Below are positions 24,485 through 34,301 of a stretch of 64,000 bases of DNA, one piece after another; position 1 is the stretch's first letter; every line of letters begins with the position of its first letter. A model generated the notes under the pieces. The model saw only the letters and a list, made by a program, of their open reading frames with translations. It did not search any database and was not told the origin of the DNA. The position numbers were made by a program, and so were the translations under genes. Source of the stretch: Photobacterium aphoticum (GTDB taxonomy: Bacteria; Pseudomonadota; Gammaproteobacteria; Enterobacterales; Vibrionaceae); the NCBI RefSeq assembly GCF_001029435.1, contig NZ_LDOV01000029.1, forward strand, positions 47,008 to 111,007, in the 5' to 3' direction.

Positions 24485-25384
24485 ATGACAGAAATGCAAC
24501 GGCTTGCCCGCTGGCTCCCGCTTTTTTTCCTGCTGCACCTCACGTTTGAGGTGCAGGCAACGCCCCTCGCCCCAACACCTTCTCAACCGATCGCTAAACT
24601 GGCGATAGTGATTGATGATCTGGGCTATCAGGCCATGCCGAGTCCCCTTGCTCAGCTACCTGCCGAGATCAGTGTGGCGATTTTACCCAACACACCTTAC
24701 GCCACGCAGGTCCATGACCAAGCCAGACAGCAACAAAGGGATATCCTCCTGCACATGCCGATGGAGCCCAGTCGCCCCGCGCCACTGGAGCCCAACACCC
24801 TGATGCGCAGTATGGGTAAAGCCACGGTACAAGCGACCCTGCGTCAGGCGCTCGCGCAGTTGCCCGATGCCTTTGCCATTAACAACCACATGGGCAGCGC
24901 TTTTACCCAAGATGCCCAAGCCTCTGGCTGGGTAATGGAAGTGCTGGCCCAGCAACACCTGGCCTTTTTAGACAGCCGCACCACGCCCCATTCACGCGCA
25001 GGACAACAAGCCCGTGCCCATCAGGTGGCAACACTCGACCGGCATATTTTTCTTGATCACGAACGCACCGCATCCTTTGTGCACCAACAACTCCAACGTG
25101 CGGTGCAGCGCGCCCAACGCCACGGTTACGCCATTGCCATCGGCCACCCGTATCCGGTGACACTGCACACCCTGCAGCAGTGGCTTGCCCGACAGCCCCA
25201 GCATGACGTCACGCTGGTCAAGCTCTCAGCGTTGTATCCGCCTCATCCAGCTGCATCTCACCTCACTGTATCTTCCCCGTCGGCATCTCATTCTGATACA
25301 GAGCAAACCGTCACAGCAGGCACGGCATCAACCTCAGAGCCGGCTCCCATCGCGGCTGGCACTCGGGTGAAAAACAACGTGTAA
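24485..25384 (+). CDS. yibQ: Divergent polysaccharide deacetylase family protein (YibQ)
   Basis: A 299-aa exported protein of the divergent polysaccharide deacetylase family (formerly DUF610). It has a signal peptide (about 1-25), the core segment AIVIDDLGYQ, AILPNTPYA, HMPMEP and INNHMGSAFTQD, then a low-complexity Ser/Thr/Ala tail after about residue 255. The two Asp residues and the NNHMGS motif correspond to the deacetylase metal region; the enzyme activity of the family is unproven. It lies 30 bases after envC, and the gpmM-envC-yibQ order is conserved in enterics. It ends 9 bases from the convergent TetR gene. Confidence 0.9.
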   Translation: MTEMQRLARWLPLFFLLHLTFEVQATPLAPTPSQPIAKLAIVIDDLGYQAMPSPLAQLPAEISVAILPNTPYATQVHDQARQQQRDILLHMPMEPSRPAPLEPNTLMRSMGKATVQATLRQALAQLPDAFAINNHMGSAFTQDAQASGWVMEVLAQQHLAFLDSRTTPHSRAGQQARAHQVATLDRHIFLDHERTASFVHQQLQRAVQRAQRHGYAIAIGHPYPVTLHTLQQWLARQPQHDVTLVKLSALYPPHPAASHLTVSSPSASHSDTEQTVTAGTASTSEPAPIAAGTRVKNNV

Positions 25385-25393
25385 GCAGTGAGG

Positions 25394-26059
25394 TTACTCG
25401 TCAGTATCCGACGCTGTTTGCGCCTGAGCCACCTGTGCACAGTAATGCGCCTCCAACTGCAGCACTTCCGCCTTACCGGCCGGTGTGGTCAACGGACGCA
25501 CGATACCCAGCATCTGCAACACGCCCTGATAAATCACCGCTTTGGTAATGGTCGCACCGGGGGCTTGTGTGGTCTGGTAAAAAATCCAGCTCGACGCCAC
25601 CAGTTTGAGGTTACTGGCTAAACTCAGCAGCTCTTTATCATCCAGCTCCAGCAAGCCGCTCTGACGGAAACTGTGCATAATCGCCATGATATTGCCGTGC
25701 AAAGTTTCCTGCGCCGCCAGGTACTTATGCTGCAACGCTGGGTCTCGACGTAATATGTCTGGCAGGTTGGCGTAGAAGAAACGGTAGCGCCACATCAGCA
25801 TAAACACCGAGTCCAAATACACCAGCAAGTCATCACTGGTGATCGGGGTTTGGGCCAGAGGCTGAAAGTGAATACTGAGATCCTGCGCGTATTGATCGAA
25901 AATACTGTGTATAATCTCTTCCTTATTGCGGAAGTGATAATACAGGTTACCGGGACTGATCCCGAGATGCGCAGCAATATGATTCGTCGTTATATTCGGC
26001 TCGCCGCTTTCATTAAACAAAGCCAGTGCAGCCATAATGATTCGATCGCGGGTTTTCAT
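25394..26059 (-). CDS. TetR family transcriptional regulator
   Basis: A 221-aa protein with an N-terminal TetR DNA-binding domain (residues about 5-50; NITTNHIAAHLGISPGNLYYHF is the helix-turn-helix), and a ligand-binding helical body rich in aromatics (MLMWRYRFFYANLPDIL). The target is not evident from the neighbours, but the gene sits between the envelope operon gpmM-envC-yibQ and the LPS locus and is divergent from hldD, so local control of envelope genes is possible. It is not SlmA, which is encoded separately at 45785. Confidence 0.88.
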   Translation of the reverse strand: MKTRDRIIMAALALFNESGEPNITTNHIAAHLGISPGNLYYHFRNKEEIIHSIFDQYAQDLSIHFQPLAQTPITSDDLLVYLDSVFMLMWRYRFFYANLPDILRRDPALQHKYLAAQETLHGNIMAIMHSFRQSGLLELDDKELLSLASNLKLVASSWIFYQTTQAPGATITKAVIYQGVLQMLGIVRPLTTPAGKAEVLQLEAHYCAQVAQAQTASDTDE

Positions 26060-26175
26060 TTGCTTCTCACTTTAATCAGCCCATACCGTTAGCTATCTGC
26101 TCATACTATCATAAAGATAATTCATCACAGCGGCAGAGATGGCGCTGTTTCCCCAAATAAAACACTGGAATAGCC

Positions 26176-27123
26176 ATGATAATAGTAACTGGCGGCGCCG
26201 GTATGATCGGCAGCAATATCGTCAAAGCCCTCAACGCACAAGGCCACCGCGACATTCTGGTGGTCGACAACTTGAAAGACGGCACTAAGTTTGCCAATTT
26301 AGTCGACCTCGATATTGCCGATTACATGGATAAGGATGATTTCCTTGCCTATCTGCAAGCCGATGAGTCACTCGACACTATCGAGGCCGTATTCCATCAA
26401 GGGGCTTGCTCATCCACCACCGAGTGGGATGGCAAATATATGATGCGTAACAACTACGAGTATTCCAAAACCTTGTTGCACTACTGCCTTACGCGTCGTA
26501 TTCCTTTCTTATACGCCTCTTCGGCGGCAACCTATGGCGGTCGCGACCATGACTTTATTGAAGAGCAACCGTATGAAGGCGCACTGAACGTCTATGGTTA
26601 CTCCAAACAGCAGTTTGATAACTACGTACGTCGCCTATGGCAAGACGCTGAGCAACGCGGTGAGACACTATCGCAAATCACGGGTTTCCGTTACTTCAAT
26701 GTTTACGGCCCGCGCGAGCAACACAAAGGCAGCATGGCGTCAGTAGCCTTCCACCTCAACACACAAATCGGTCAGGGCGATAACCCGAAACTGTTTGAAG
26801 GCTCTGACAACCTCAAGCGTGACTTTGTGTACGTGGGCGATGTGTGCAAGATGAACCTGTGGTTCTGGCAGCAGGGTGTGTCTGGCATTTTCAACTGCGG
26901 GACCGGCAATGCCGAACCGTTCAGTGAAGTGGCCAAAGCGGTGATCGCTTTCCATGGCAAAGGGGTGATTGAAGAGATCCCGTTCCCTGACCATTTAAAA
27001 GGCCGTTACCAAGCCTTCACGCAAGCCGATTTAACCAAAGTCCGTGCAGCAGGCTACACCGAGTCCTTCAAGTCAGTGGCTGAGGGCGTGGTCGAATACA
27101 TGGCCATCTTGAACCAACAATAA
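26176..27123 (+). CDS. hldD: ADP-L-glycero-D-manno-heptose 6-epimerase
   Basis: HldD makes ADP-L-glycero-D-manno-heptose, the donor for the inner core heptoses of LPS. The 315-aa SDR protein has the NADP loop GGAGMIG, the [10 protein letters not shown] and catalytic YGYSK motif, and the [10 protein letters not shown] segment. It opens the LPS core locus on the + strand, 10 bases ahead of the acyltransferase gene. No ops/JUMPstart antitermination element was found upstream. Confidence 0.97.
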   Translation: MIIVTGGAGMIGSNIVKALNAQGHRDILVVDNLKDGTKFANLVDLDIADYMDKDDFLAYLQADESLDTIEAVFHQGACSSTTEWDGKYMMRNNYEYSKTLLHYCLTRRIPFLYASSAATYGGRDHDFIEEQPYEGALNVYGYSKQQFDNYVRRLWQDAEQRGETLSQITGFRYFNVYGPREQHKGSMASVAFHLNTQIGQGDNPKLFEGSDNLKRDFVYVGDVCKMNLWFWQQGVSGIFNCGTGNAEPFSEVAKAVIAFHGKGVIEEIPFPDHLKGRYQAFTQADLTKVRAAGYTESFKSVAEGVVEYMAILNQQ

Positions 27124-27133
27124 TAGTCCGGTT

Positions 27134-28081
27134 ATGAACGAACATTACGACAAACAAGCCTACCATCCGGCATTTAGCTGGGCTTTCCTGCACCCGAAAT
27201 ACTGGGGTACCTGGTGTACAGTACTGATCGCCTCACTGATCAGCCTGCTGCCACACCGCGCACGCCGCGCACTGGCCAGTGCATTTGCCAAGCAAGCTCT
27301 GAAACTGAACAGCAAGGCCAATCAGCGCGCCCGTGTCAATCTGGCGATGTGCTTCCCAGAGCGCACGGAAGCAGAACGCGAAACAATGTTGTTTAACAGT
27401 TACGTTACAGCCGGTAGCTTTTTGATGGGGTTTGCCTCATTGAGCCTGCGCAGCAAAGAGTGGCTGGAAAACAACACCGTCATTCGCGGCGAAGAGCACC
27501 TCACCGCACTCAAAGCCCGTGGCGAGAGCGCGATTTTGTTGGTGCCACACACCTGGGCGATTGATATTCCTGCCATTTTGCTGGCCTCGCGCGGCCTGCC
27601 TGTGTCCGCCATGGCAAAAAAACAAAAAAATCAGGTCTCTGACTGGCTGATGCACAAACAACGTGTACAGTACGGCGGCCGCGTGTACGAGCGCAGTGGC
27701 GGCATTAAGCCTTTCATAAAATCGATTCGTGAAGGCTATCTGGGCTACTACCTGCCAGATGAAGATTTAGGCCCGGAGCACAGCGTGTTTGTGGACTTTT
27801 TTGCCACTACTAAAGCTACGATTTCCGGCCTTGGCCGCTTAGCCAAACTGAGCCGCGCCAAGATTGTCCCACTGTATGCGATTTACAGCAGTGAGACCGG
27901 ACAGTACGAGATCGAAATCTCTGCCCCGCTGTCACCGTTCCCGCTGGACACCGAAGAGCAAGATGCTCGCCAGATGAACCAATGTATTGAACAGTATGTG
28001 ACGGAGCGCCCAGAGCAATACATGTGGATTTTGCGTTTATTAAAAACCCGCCCGAATGGCGAAGATAGCCCTTATAAATAA
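27134..28081 (+). CDS. lpxM: Lipid A secondary acyltransferase (LpxM-like)
   Basis: LpxL/LpxM enzymes add secondary acyl chains to Kdo2-lipid A at the inner membrane. This 315-aa protein has an N-terminal membrane anchor (about 25-45), the HX4D catalytic motif (HTWAID near residue 138) and the downstream segments GLPVSAMAKK and YLPDEDLG. The Kdo-lipid A acyltransferase family is clear; whether it transfers myristate, laurate or a hydroxylated chain cannot be told. It sits between hldD and the O-antigen ligase. GC use resembles hldD, not the AT-rich genes that follow. Confidence 0.9.
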   Translation: MNEHYDKQAYHPAFSWAFLHPKYWGTWCTVLIASLISLLPHRARRALASAFAKQALKLNSKANQRARVNLAMCFPERTEAERETMLFNSYVTAGSFLMGFASLSLRSKEWLENNTVIRGEEHLTALKARGESAILLVPHTWAIDIPAILLASRGLPVSAMAKKQKNQVSDWLMHKQRVQYGGRVYERSGGIKPFIKSIREGYLGYYLPDEDLGPEHSVFVDFFATTKATISGLGRLAKLSRAKIVPLYAIYSSETGQYEIEISAPLSPFPLDTEEQDARQMNQCIEQYVTERPEQYMWILRLLKTRPNGEDSPYK

Positions 28082-28091
28082 GTCATAAGTA

Positions 28092-29258
28092 ATGAATAAA
28101 AAAACACTTCTTAATGCAGGTATGCTGCTACCAATTATTTGGCTCTTTAGTGGCATGTTATTGATGCGCAGTGGAGACAAACCGATGGTAGGATTCGCGA
28201 TCGTAGCAATCATCGCCTCAATCTGTGCCTATGGTTTCAACATGGCAAAAAGCAATATCAAGAACGATAAATTCCTATGGGTATTATTAGCAACTACTGG
28301 ATATGCATTGTTTAGCTATCACTATCATGGGCTAAGTTCTCGTGAGTTACGTGCATTACTCACTGCTTCATTGTTTTTGGTGTTTTTTCCGCACCATTTA
28401 CTCAATAGATATCTACATGTCTTGTTATTGATCGGCAGTCTATCATCTCTAGGTTTTGCATTTTATTGGGGGGTTTACCTTGGCGTAGATCGCGGCCTTT
28501 GGGATATTAATGCCATCCCACAAGCAACCATGAGTGCAGCCCTCGGTCTACTGTCTCTCGTTAGCGCACTGTATTTATCTAATCCGAAACGAACTATATG
28601 CCTACTCGCATTCTTTTTAAGTACCGCTGCCGTACTTATCAGCCAAACACGAGGCATTTGGTTAAGCTATTTTGTACTCATTGCACTGTTCATAATCTTC
28701 CAGATTCGTCATGTACTTACGAGTAAAAAGGGATTACTTGCTTGTGTGGCAATATTAATAGCGGGGGGATTTAGTTTACATCCAATAGTAGAAAAACGTA
28801 TTGGCGAAACTCAATACGAAATCTCTCAGATTATGAATGGTAATCTCAATACTTCCATTGGACTTCGCTTACAAATGTGGGCGCTTGCGCCAAAAATCAT
28901 TGATGATAATTGGCTATTAGGATTAGGTGAAGAGCACAAACAAAAGTTTAATGAACTATACCAACAAGGGAGTGTTTCTCAAGCATTAAAACACCTTAAC
29001 CCAGCGCATTACCACAATCAGTATATAGACAAAATTATTAAAGGTGGTGTTGTCGGCTTAAGTTTGTTCATTGCTTTACTTATTATACCTTTGCTAAGCT
29101 TAACAAAATCAACATATATGCATCGTTATATTTTAGTTGCTTTGGTATTATTATACGCAATCGCCTCTTTAACGGATGTCCCTTTCAACCATGCACAGCC
29201 GTTACTTTTATATATGATTCTTGTCAGCTGTTTAATGACACCAATGGAAAATAAATAA
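28092..29258 (+). CDS. waaL: O-antigen ligase family protein (WaaL)
   Basis: WaaL transfers undecaprenyl-linked glycan to the lipid A-core on the periplasmic side of the inner membrane. The 388-aa protein has about 10-12 hydrophobic segments and the Wzy_C/ligase region SQTRGIWLSYF near residues 190-205, followed by a large periplasmic loop with the conserved HYHNQYID at about 300-318. Base composition drops sharply here compared with lpxM. The stop overlaps the next start by one base, indicating coupling. A related O-antigen polymerase cannot be fully excluded, but its position in the core locus favours ligase. Confidence 0.85.
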   Translation: MNKKTLLNAGMLLPIIWLFSGMLLMRSGDKPMVGFAIVAIIASICAYGFNMAKSNIKNDKFLWVLLATTGYALFSYHYHGLSSRELRALLTASLFLVFFPHHLLNRYLHVLLLIGSLSSLGFAFYWGVYLGVDRGLWDINAIPQATMSAALGLLSLVSALYLSNPKRTICLLAFFLSTAAVLISQTRGIWLSYFVLIALFIIFQIRHVLTSKKGLLACVAILIAGGFSLHPIVEKRIGETQYEISQIMNGNLNTSIGLRLQMWALAPKIIDDNWLLGLGEEHKQKFNELYQQGSVSQALKHLNPAHYHNQYIDKIIKGGVVGLSLFIALLIIPLLSLTKSTYMHRYILVALVLLYAIASLTDVPFNHAQPLLLYMILVSCLMTPMENK

Positions 29259-30007
29259 TGAGTGATATTTTCGTCATTAACTTAGAAGCTTCTGTTGATC
29301 GCCGTGACAACATTGCACGTCAATTGAATACATTGAAGCTTCCTTTCCATATTTTTCCGGCTGTAAATGGCCACAAAGAGCAACATCCATTATTTGACCT
29401 CTATGATGATCAGCTAAGCCAGCAGTATCGTGGAAAAAGTTTGAGTCGAGGACAACTTGGTTGCTATGCCAGCCATTATCTTCTATGGCAAAAATGCGTT
29501 GAAAATGATAAGCCTATCATAATCCTTGAAGATGACGCTCTAATCTATTCTGAACCCTTTATGGAGTTTATCAGTATATTACCGACTCTTGACCCATCTA
29601 TTGAATGTTTACGTCTATTTGATAATAAACGCAGAGCATTTTCATCTTGGCCAATAATAGAACAAAAGGGATTAAGTATTCATAAATTCACCCGAGGACA
29701 CATGAGTACAACTGGGTATTATCTTACGCCTAACGGTGCAAAAAAATTACTCACCCACTCAACACGTTGGTATATGGCTGTCGATATCTACATGGATAGA
29801 TTCTGGATAAACCAAGTTGAATGTTATGGTACCGTTCCAGCTTGCTTAACCAATGACCCTAAATTTGACTCAGAAATTGGTTATGGTTCAAAAACAAAAC
29901 GTAGCATGTATTGTCGATTAAAACGTGAAACATTCAATTTATTTGAACTTTGTCGTCGTGAGTATCACAACACCTGCTTTAGAATAGGAATGCATAAGAA
30001 GAAATGA
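29258..30007 (+). CDS. Glycosyltransferase family 25 protein (LPS core)
   Basis: A 249-aa cytoplasmic enzyme of family GT25, which includes LgtB/Lex1-type LPS galactosyltransferases. Visible are the start IFVINLEASVDRRDNI, GQLGCYASHYLLWQKC and the acidic metal site ILEDDAL. A later segment STTGYYLTPNGAKKLL is typical. It overlaps waaL by one base and the next gene by four (ATGA), so the three are translationally coupled. Donor and acceptor are unknown. AT-rich like its neighbours. Confidence 0.88.
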   Translation: MSDIFVINLEASVDRRDNIARQLNTLKLPFHIFPAVNGHKEQHPLFDLYDDQLSQQYRGKSLSRGQLGCYASHYLLWQKCVENDKPIIILEDDALIYSEPFMEFISILPTLDPSIECLRLFDNKRRAFSSWPIIEQKGLSIHKFTRGHMSTTGYYLTPNGAKKLLTHSTRWYMAVDIYMDRFWINQVECYGTVPACLTNDPKFDSEIGYGSKTKRSMYCRLKRETFNLFELCRREYHNTCFRIGMHKKK

Positions 30008-31083
30008 AAATTTTGATTGCCAGCTCCTATCACCACGCTTGGAATAGTGTCCGTCCAGAAGCTGAAATGTTCATTGAAATGGTGCGCCAGGGTCACCAAG
30101 TCACCGTTGCCACACAAGGCGATGCGGATTATGTGGCGCGATTTCGTGAACATGGCGTCAAAGTGATTGACTGCTACCCAAAGAAAAAGATTTGTCTCAC
30201 GACAATTAAGACACTCCACAAAGAGCTGAAAGACGGTGACTACGACATTTGCTACGGATTTAATTCCAAAACAATTCCCAATGCGGCGTTTGCCTGTTTC
30301 GGTACGCGCGCCAAAATGGTGACGTACCGTGGCACGACGGGGGGACTGTATCGTCATGATCCAAGTGCATACCTAACTCACTTACACCCTCGAGTTAACG
30401 GCATTGTCTGTGTCTCTGACGCTGTTCGCCACGATGTCAGTCAGCGCGTTTGGAAGCACAAAGACAACATCGTCACCATTTATAAGGGTCACCAACTGGA
30501 CTGGTACAGCGTCGCCCCTACCGAGCGTGCTGAATTTGGCCTTAACGACGAGCACACCATTGCCGTATGCGCCGCCCATGTACGCCCAAGCAAAGGGATT
30601 TCGGTATTAGTGGAGGCGACGCATCATATTGATAATCCAAACTTCCATTTACTGTTGGTTGGCAGTGGGTTTGAACCGCATTTCGATGAAATCAAGCAAA
30701 GCCCAATGGCAGATCGCATTCACCTGGTTGGCCACCGCCAAGACGTCCCCTCCATCATGGCGATGGCAGATTTCCAAGTACAACCTTCGATCAGTGGCGA
30801 AGGCCTGCCTCGTACGATCATTGAGGCCATGGCGAATGGCACCACCTCCGTTGTTACCACCACGGGGGGCTCACCGGAGTTGGTAGATGACGGGAAAACC
30901 GGGTTTATCGTCCCGACCAAAGATGCTAAAGCCTTGGCCAAAGCGATGAATACCCTGATTAATGATAAAGCCCTTATTGCTGATTTCAGTCAGGCCGCAC
31001 AACACAAACTGGCGACAGAATTCAATGCCGACCAAACCGTAAAAAATCACATCCGTTTTTTTGAAAAAATCATAAAGTCTTAA
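30004..31083 (+). CDS. Glycosyltransferase family 4 protein (GT-B fold)
   Basis: A 359-aa GT-B enzyme with an N-terminal acceptor domain (MKILIASSYHHAWNSVRPEA) and a C-terminal nucleotide-sugar domain: RPSKGISVLVEA, HLVGHRQDV and the EX7E motif in EGLPRTIIEAMANG. It overlaps the GT25 gene by four bases. Its composition is more GC-balanced than either neighbour, so it may have a different origin. It probably adds a core sugar; specificity unknown. It closes this + strand operon. Confidence 0.88.
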   Translation: MKILIASSYHHAWNSVRPEAEMFIEMVRQGHQVTVATQGDADYVARFREHGVKVIDCYPKKKICLTTIKTLHKELKDGDYDICYGFNSKTIPNAAFACFGTRAKMVTYRGTTGGLYRHDPSAYLTHLHPRVNGIVCVSDAVRHDVSQRVWKHKDNIVTIYKGHQLDWYSVAPTERAEFGLNDEHTIAVCAAHVRPSKGISVLVEATHHIDNPNFHLLLVGSGFEPHFDEIKQSPMADRIHLVGHRQDVPSIMAMADFQVQPSISGEGLPRTIIEAMANGTTSVVTTTGGSPELVDDGKTGFIVPTKDAKALAKAMNTLINDKALIADFSQAAQHKLATEFNADQTVKNHIRFFEKIIKS

Positions 31084-31368
31084 TAATAAAGGAGGGTATG
31101 ACGACTCAAGCCATGCCCTTCGCTATATGCTCATTTAAAGATATACACAGAGAAATATTCTCAACAACTCTGACTATAAATGTCTCTATCACTAAATAAT
31201 TAGATACACACAATAAATAACATGTGTAAATGTAACCAAAGTCACAAATAAAAACAAAAAACATTACAATAAAAAAAATAAGCAATATATTAAGTTAGCC
31301 ATCTATGTGACGTCATAAAAACAAACAAATGGCAACGATTCATTACAATCATCTAACAAGCACTTATA
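31084..31368. other. Very AT-rich spacer inside the LPS locus
   Basis: No gene, strong terminator or convincing promoter is recognised. The weak complement GGGTATG/CATGCCC at 31095-31116 lacks a T-run. The spacer separates two composition blocks and marks a likely recombination boundary. Confidence 0.45.
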
Positions 31369-32505
31369 ATGAAAAGAAATATACTATTTGTTGTACATAA
31401 TTTAAAAATCGGTGGTATACAAAAAATCACTTTAGATACTGCTCGATATCACGTAAAAGAAGGAAATAGTGTTACTATTCTATTACTAGAGGACAAGATA
31501 GATTTAAACATTGACTTCAAATGCAAAATCCAACATTTAAACTTACATAAAAAACTACTTTTTAATCCACTTTTATTAGTATACTATATTTTATACAAGT
31601 CAATATTAAGAAACGCACTACCCGGTAGTGACTTTATTTGGGCAGGCTGGTTATATAATAGATTATATGTCGAATTCATCAATAATAATGACAATTATGA
31701 TGCTATATTTATCAATGGTGCACGATCTATGCACCATCTGCATTCTATAAATCAAGATAATGTAGTATACAGCCTACACTTACCACATTTTTTAGCGAAA
31801 AAATCAAACTCAAACATCTATTACAACTTCCTTTTCAGAATTTTATTCTCAAATAAATCAATTTTTACCGTATCTAATTTCATCAGAGAACCCATAGAAA
31901 CAAAGTCCTATTTACTTGGAGTTAAATTTAAATCATTAACAACCATATATAATCCGTGTGATATAGAAAAAATATCTGAGCTAGCGAAGGAGGAGATAAA
32001 CCTCATCGAACCATTCATCTTATCTGTTGGAAGAATGACAAAACAAAAACGATTTGATCGCCTTATTTCAGCATATAAAAAATCAAACATCTCTCAAAAA
32101 CTTGTAATAATAGGTGATGGACATGAAAGAAAATCATTGGAAAAGCAAATTAAAGATTTAAAATTAGAAAAAAAAGTCATTTTACATGGTTTTGATAAAA
32201 ACCCTTTTAAATGGATGAAAAAGGCTGATTTTTTCGTCCTTAGTTCAGACGTAGAAGGATTTGTTCTTGTTGTAAATGAGGCATTAGCATGTGGTACTCC
32301 TGTAATTGCTACTGATTGTGGCCCAATCACAGAAATCCTTTGCGATGAACTTTCCGTTGGCATTTCAGAAAAAAACAGCAATGCTCTCTCAATTAAAATT
32401 AGACAGTTTTCCGAAAATTGCATTCGCCCAAATGCAGATGTAATTAAAAAGCTGTCATTCCCAGAAATAATAAAAAAACAATTAAAGCTGACACAAATAA
32501 AATAA
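31369..32505 (+). CDS. Glycosyltransferase family 4 protein, strongly AT-rich
   Basis: A 378-aa GT-B glycosyltransferase. It has an N-terminal glycine loop (NLKIGGIQK), the donor-domain opening ILSVGRMTKQKRFDRLI and EX7E in EGFVLVVNEALACGTPVIA. The protein is rich in Lys, Asn and Ile, and the gene is the most AT-rich in the window (around 30 percent GC by eye), which points to horizontal acquisition. It stands alone between an AT-rich spacer and a strong terminator. Sugar specificity cannot be predicted. Confidence 0.87.
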   Translation: MKRNILFVVHNLKIGGIQKITLDTARYHVKEGNSVTILLLEDKIDLNIDFKCKIQHLNLHKKLLFNPLLLVYYILYKSILRNALPGSDFIWAGWLYNRLYVEFINNNDNYDAIFINGARSMHHLHSINQDNVVYSLHLPHFLAKKSNSNIYYNFLFRILFSNKSIFTVSNFIREPIETKSYLLGVKFKSLTTIYNPCDIEKISELAKEEINLIEPFILSVGRMTKQKRFDRLISAYKKSNISQKLVIIGDGHERKSLEKQIKDLKLEKKVILHGFDKNPFKWMKKADFFVLSSDVEGFVLVVNEALACGTPVIATDCGPITEILCDELSVGISEKNSNALSIKIRQFSENCIRPNADVIKKLSFPEIIKKQLKLTQIK

Positions 32506-32511
32506 CAACCG

Positions 32512-32550
32512 TTTTAAAGAGGTTGATTATTCACATCAACCTCTTTAAAA
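32512..32550. terminator. Bidirectional terminator at the convergent junction of the LPS locus
   Basis: TTTTAAAGAGGTTGA and TCAACCTCTTTAAAA are perfect 15-bp complements around a 9-base loop. A/T-rich flanks serve both the + strand glycosyltransferase and the minus-strand pyruvyl transferase. Confidence 0.85.
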
Positions 32551-32565
32551 AACAGGTAAGTACAA

Positions 32566-33486
32566 CTATTGGCAGCGCATCGATTTTTTTATGTCTTGCA
32601 CGATTGCAAACTGCTGTTCCGTAATAAAATTAACATGCTTTTCATCACTCAAAATCCCATTAATCAATGAAAGCTTATGTAATGAATCACTCAACTCTTT
32701 CAGTTCTTGCGATGAAGCTGATTTAAAAACAACCGGTAATCTCGACCACTTTACAGGGCATGATAAATAACGGCTTAAACCACGTTTAATCGCATTCTCC
32801 AGCATTTTCCCAATAGGCATTGTAATCTTTGACATAAATGGCAATGTTTCAAATGAGATATTCAAATTCATTGATTCAGCAAAGTCATACCATTTTTCCT
32901 CATTAAAAGCAGGAGAAAATTTAACCGGAATCCAAGGGATACGCAACGCATCAGCTACAATGGCACCATGCATAGCCTCAGTAACAACTTTTTCACATCC
33001 CTGTAAATCTAACAAAAAATCTTCAACCGGTTGTTTTGCTGAAATAAATTTCAAACCAGCTGAATCACACACTGATTGCCAGTCAACAAAATCTTCGCTC
33101 CGATGATGAGGAATAAATCCAATACCTGATTTTTTTTCTGGTACAGGCAATGCCACCTTTCGTAACAAATAAGCTCCATCACCAATGGCTAAATCAGGGG
33201 ATAAACCGAGCTTTTCCGCCGTACGAGGCCCTCGCACTCCAAACACTTGACAACGTTCATCTAAGGTTGGTAATTCTTCATCCCAAGCACCAGAAGAAAA
33301 TATAATGATCCTCTTTGCCTCTTTAAGGCGCTCATTAATACGTTTTTTTGTTAAAATTGTACCAATACCTAAAAAGTAGCTATCAGTATTATCATCAAAC
33401 GTGTCACCCAATAGCTTTGGCCACAACCACGGATTTAAATCATCACCAAAGTTAAATGTCTCTGAATGACAGTATTCTAATTTCAT
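32566..33486 (-). CDS. Polysaccharide pyruvyl transferase family protein
   Basis: Enzymes of this family add a pyruvate ketal from phosphoenolpyruvate to sugars of surface glycans. The 306-aa protein shows the N-terminal NFGDDLNPWLWPKLLG, GIGTIL, FGVRGPRTAEKLGL, IGDGAYLL and the substrate/PEP-site segment TEAMHGAIVADALRIPWIPV. TAGGT precedes the ATG. It is the last gene of the four-gene minus-strand operon and predicts an acidic pyruvylated sugar in the core or attached glycan. Confidence 0.88.
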   Translation of the reverse strand: MKLEYCHSETFNFGDDLNPWLWPKLLGDTFDDNTDSYFLGIGTILTKKRINERLKEAKRIIIFSSGAWDEELPTLDERCQVFGVRGPRTAEKLGLSPDLAIGDGAYLLRKVALPVPEKKSGIGFIPHHRSEDFVDWQSVCDSAGLKFISAKQPVEDFLLDLQGCEKVVTEAMHGAIVADALRIPWIPVKFSPAFNEEKWYDFAESMNLNISFETLPFMSKITMPIGKMLENAIKRGLSRYLSCPVKWSRLPVVFKSASSQELKELSDSLHKLSLINGILSDEKHVNFITEQQFAIVQDIKKSMRCQ

Positions 33487-33510
33487 TATTTAACCTATTT
33501 AATATAAATA

Positions 33511-34275
33511 TTATTTATCACGTTCTAAAAGCCACAGGCCCACATATTTATTAAAATTCACTTGTGCATACGTCATCGCGACAATAAAACCAACACTACC
33601 ATCAAGAAATCCTCGACGAATAATATAAATATGGAAGAATGTCCATATCGCACGTAATAACGCTAAAAGTAAACCGTGAGATTTTTTTCCTTTACGGTGA
33701 TATTTTTGTGAACCAAGCCATGCATACTGCGCGGCTTTATCAAGACCATGTCCGTAATCTCGATGAGTATAGTGCAACAAAAGTCCTTTCAACGTGCCCG
33801 TTTCCCCTGCTACAGGGATCACCGTTTCATGAACTTCATCTAAAGTATATTGTGCGCCTTCTCGTTTAAATAGACGCAATACTGAACGGGCACTACGCCC
33901 ATACTTTAGTGTTGAACCGTACAATGTTACTCCCCAAGGTAAACGGTAAGCAGTTTCCTTTATCAACTCTTGTGACAATAGCTGTTTTAGAGCTTGCTTC
34001 ATGTTATCATCCAACGCTTCATCCGCATCGATAGATAACACCCAATCACAACTTGCCTTATCTAACGCTCGCTGTTTTTGTTTACCAAAACCAGGCCAGT
34101 CTGTAATCGTAATATTATCGGTATAACGACGGCAAATATCGACAGTTTCATCTGTGGAGCCACTATCTAGGACAATAATCTCATCAGCAATATCTACAAC
34201 TGATCGTAAACAAACCTCAACCCGATCTGCTTCATTTTTAGTTATCAATATGACTGATAGTGTATGTTTTTTCAT
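33511..34275 (-). CDS. waaE: Family 2 glycosyltransferase, WaaE/KdtX-like
   Basis: WaaE-type enzymes add a beta-1,4-linked glucose to heptose I of the LPS inner core. The 254-aa protein begins LSVILITKNEADRVEVCL with the GT-A fold, has EIIVLDSGSTDET and the metal-binding SIDADEALD, and a hydrophobic C-terminal region (about 205-240) that may contact the membrane. It lies in the minus-strand operon, 26 bases after the capsule-type transferase. WaaE/KdtX similarity is by overall pattern; the glucose specificity is inferred. Confidence 0.85.
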   Translation of the reverse strand: MKKHTLSVILITKNEADRVEVCLRSVVDIADEIIVLDSGSTDETVDICRRYTDNITITDWPGFGKQKQRALDKASCDWVLSIDADEALDDNMKQALKQLLSQELIKETAYRLPWGVTLYGSTLKYGRSARSVLRLFKREGAQYTLDEVHETVIPVAGETGTLKGLLLHYTHRDYGHGLDKAAQYAWLGSQKYHRKGKKSHGLLLALLRAIWTFFHIYIIRRGFLDGSVGFIVAMTYAQVNFNKYVGLWLLERDK

Positions 34276-34301
34276 TATATAAGCCTATTTTAATGATTAG
34301 T

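Noticed and set aside
26060..26175. ops/JUMPstart antitermination element ahead of the LPS operon
   Set aside because: No GGCGGTAG-type sequence is present upstream of hldD on the + strand.
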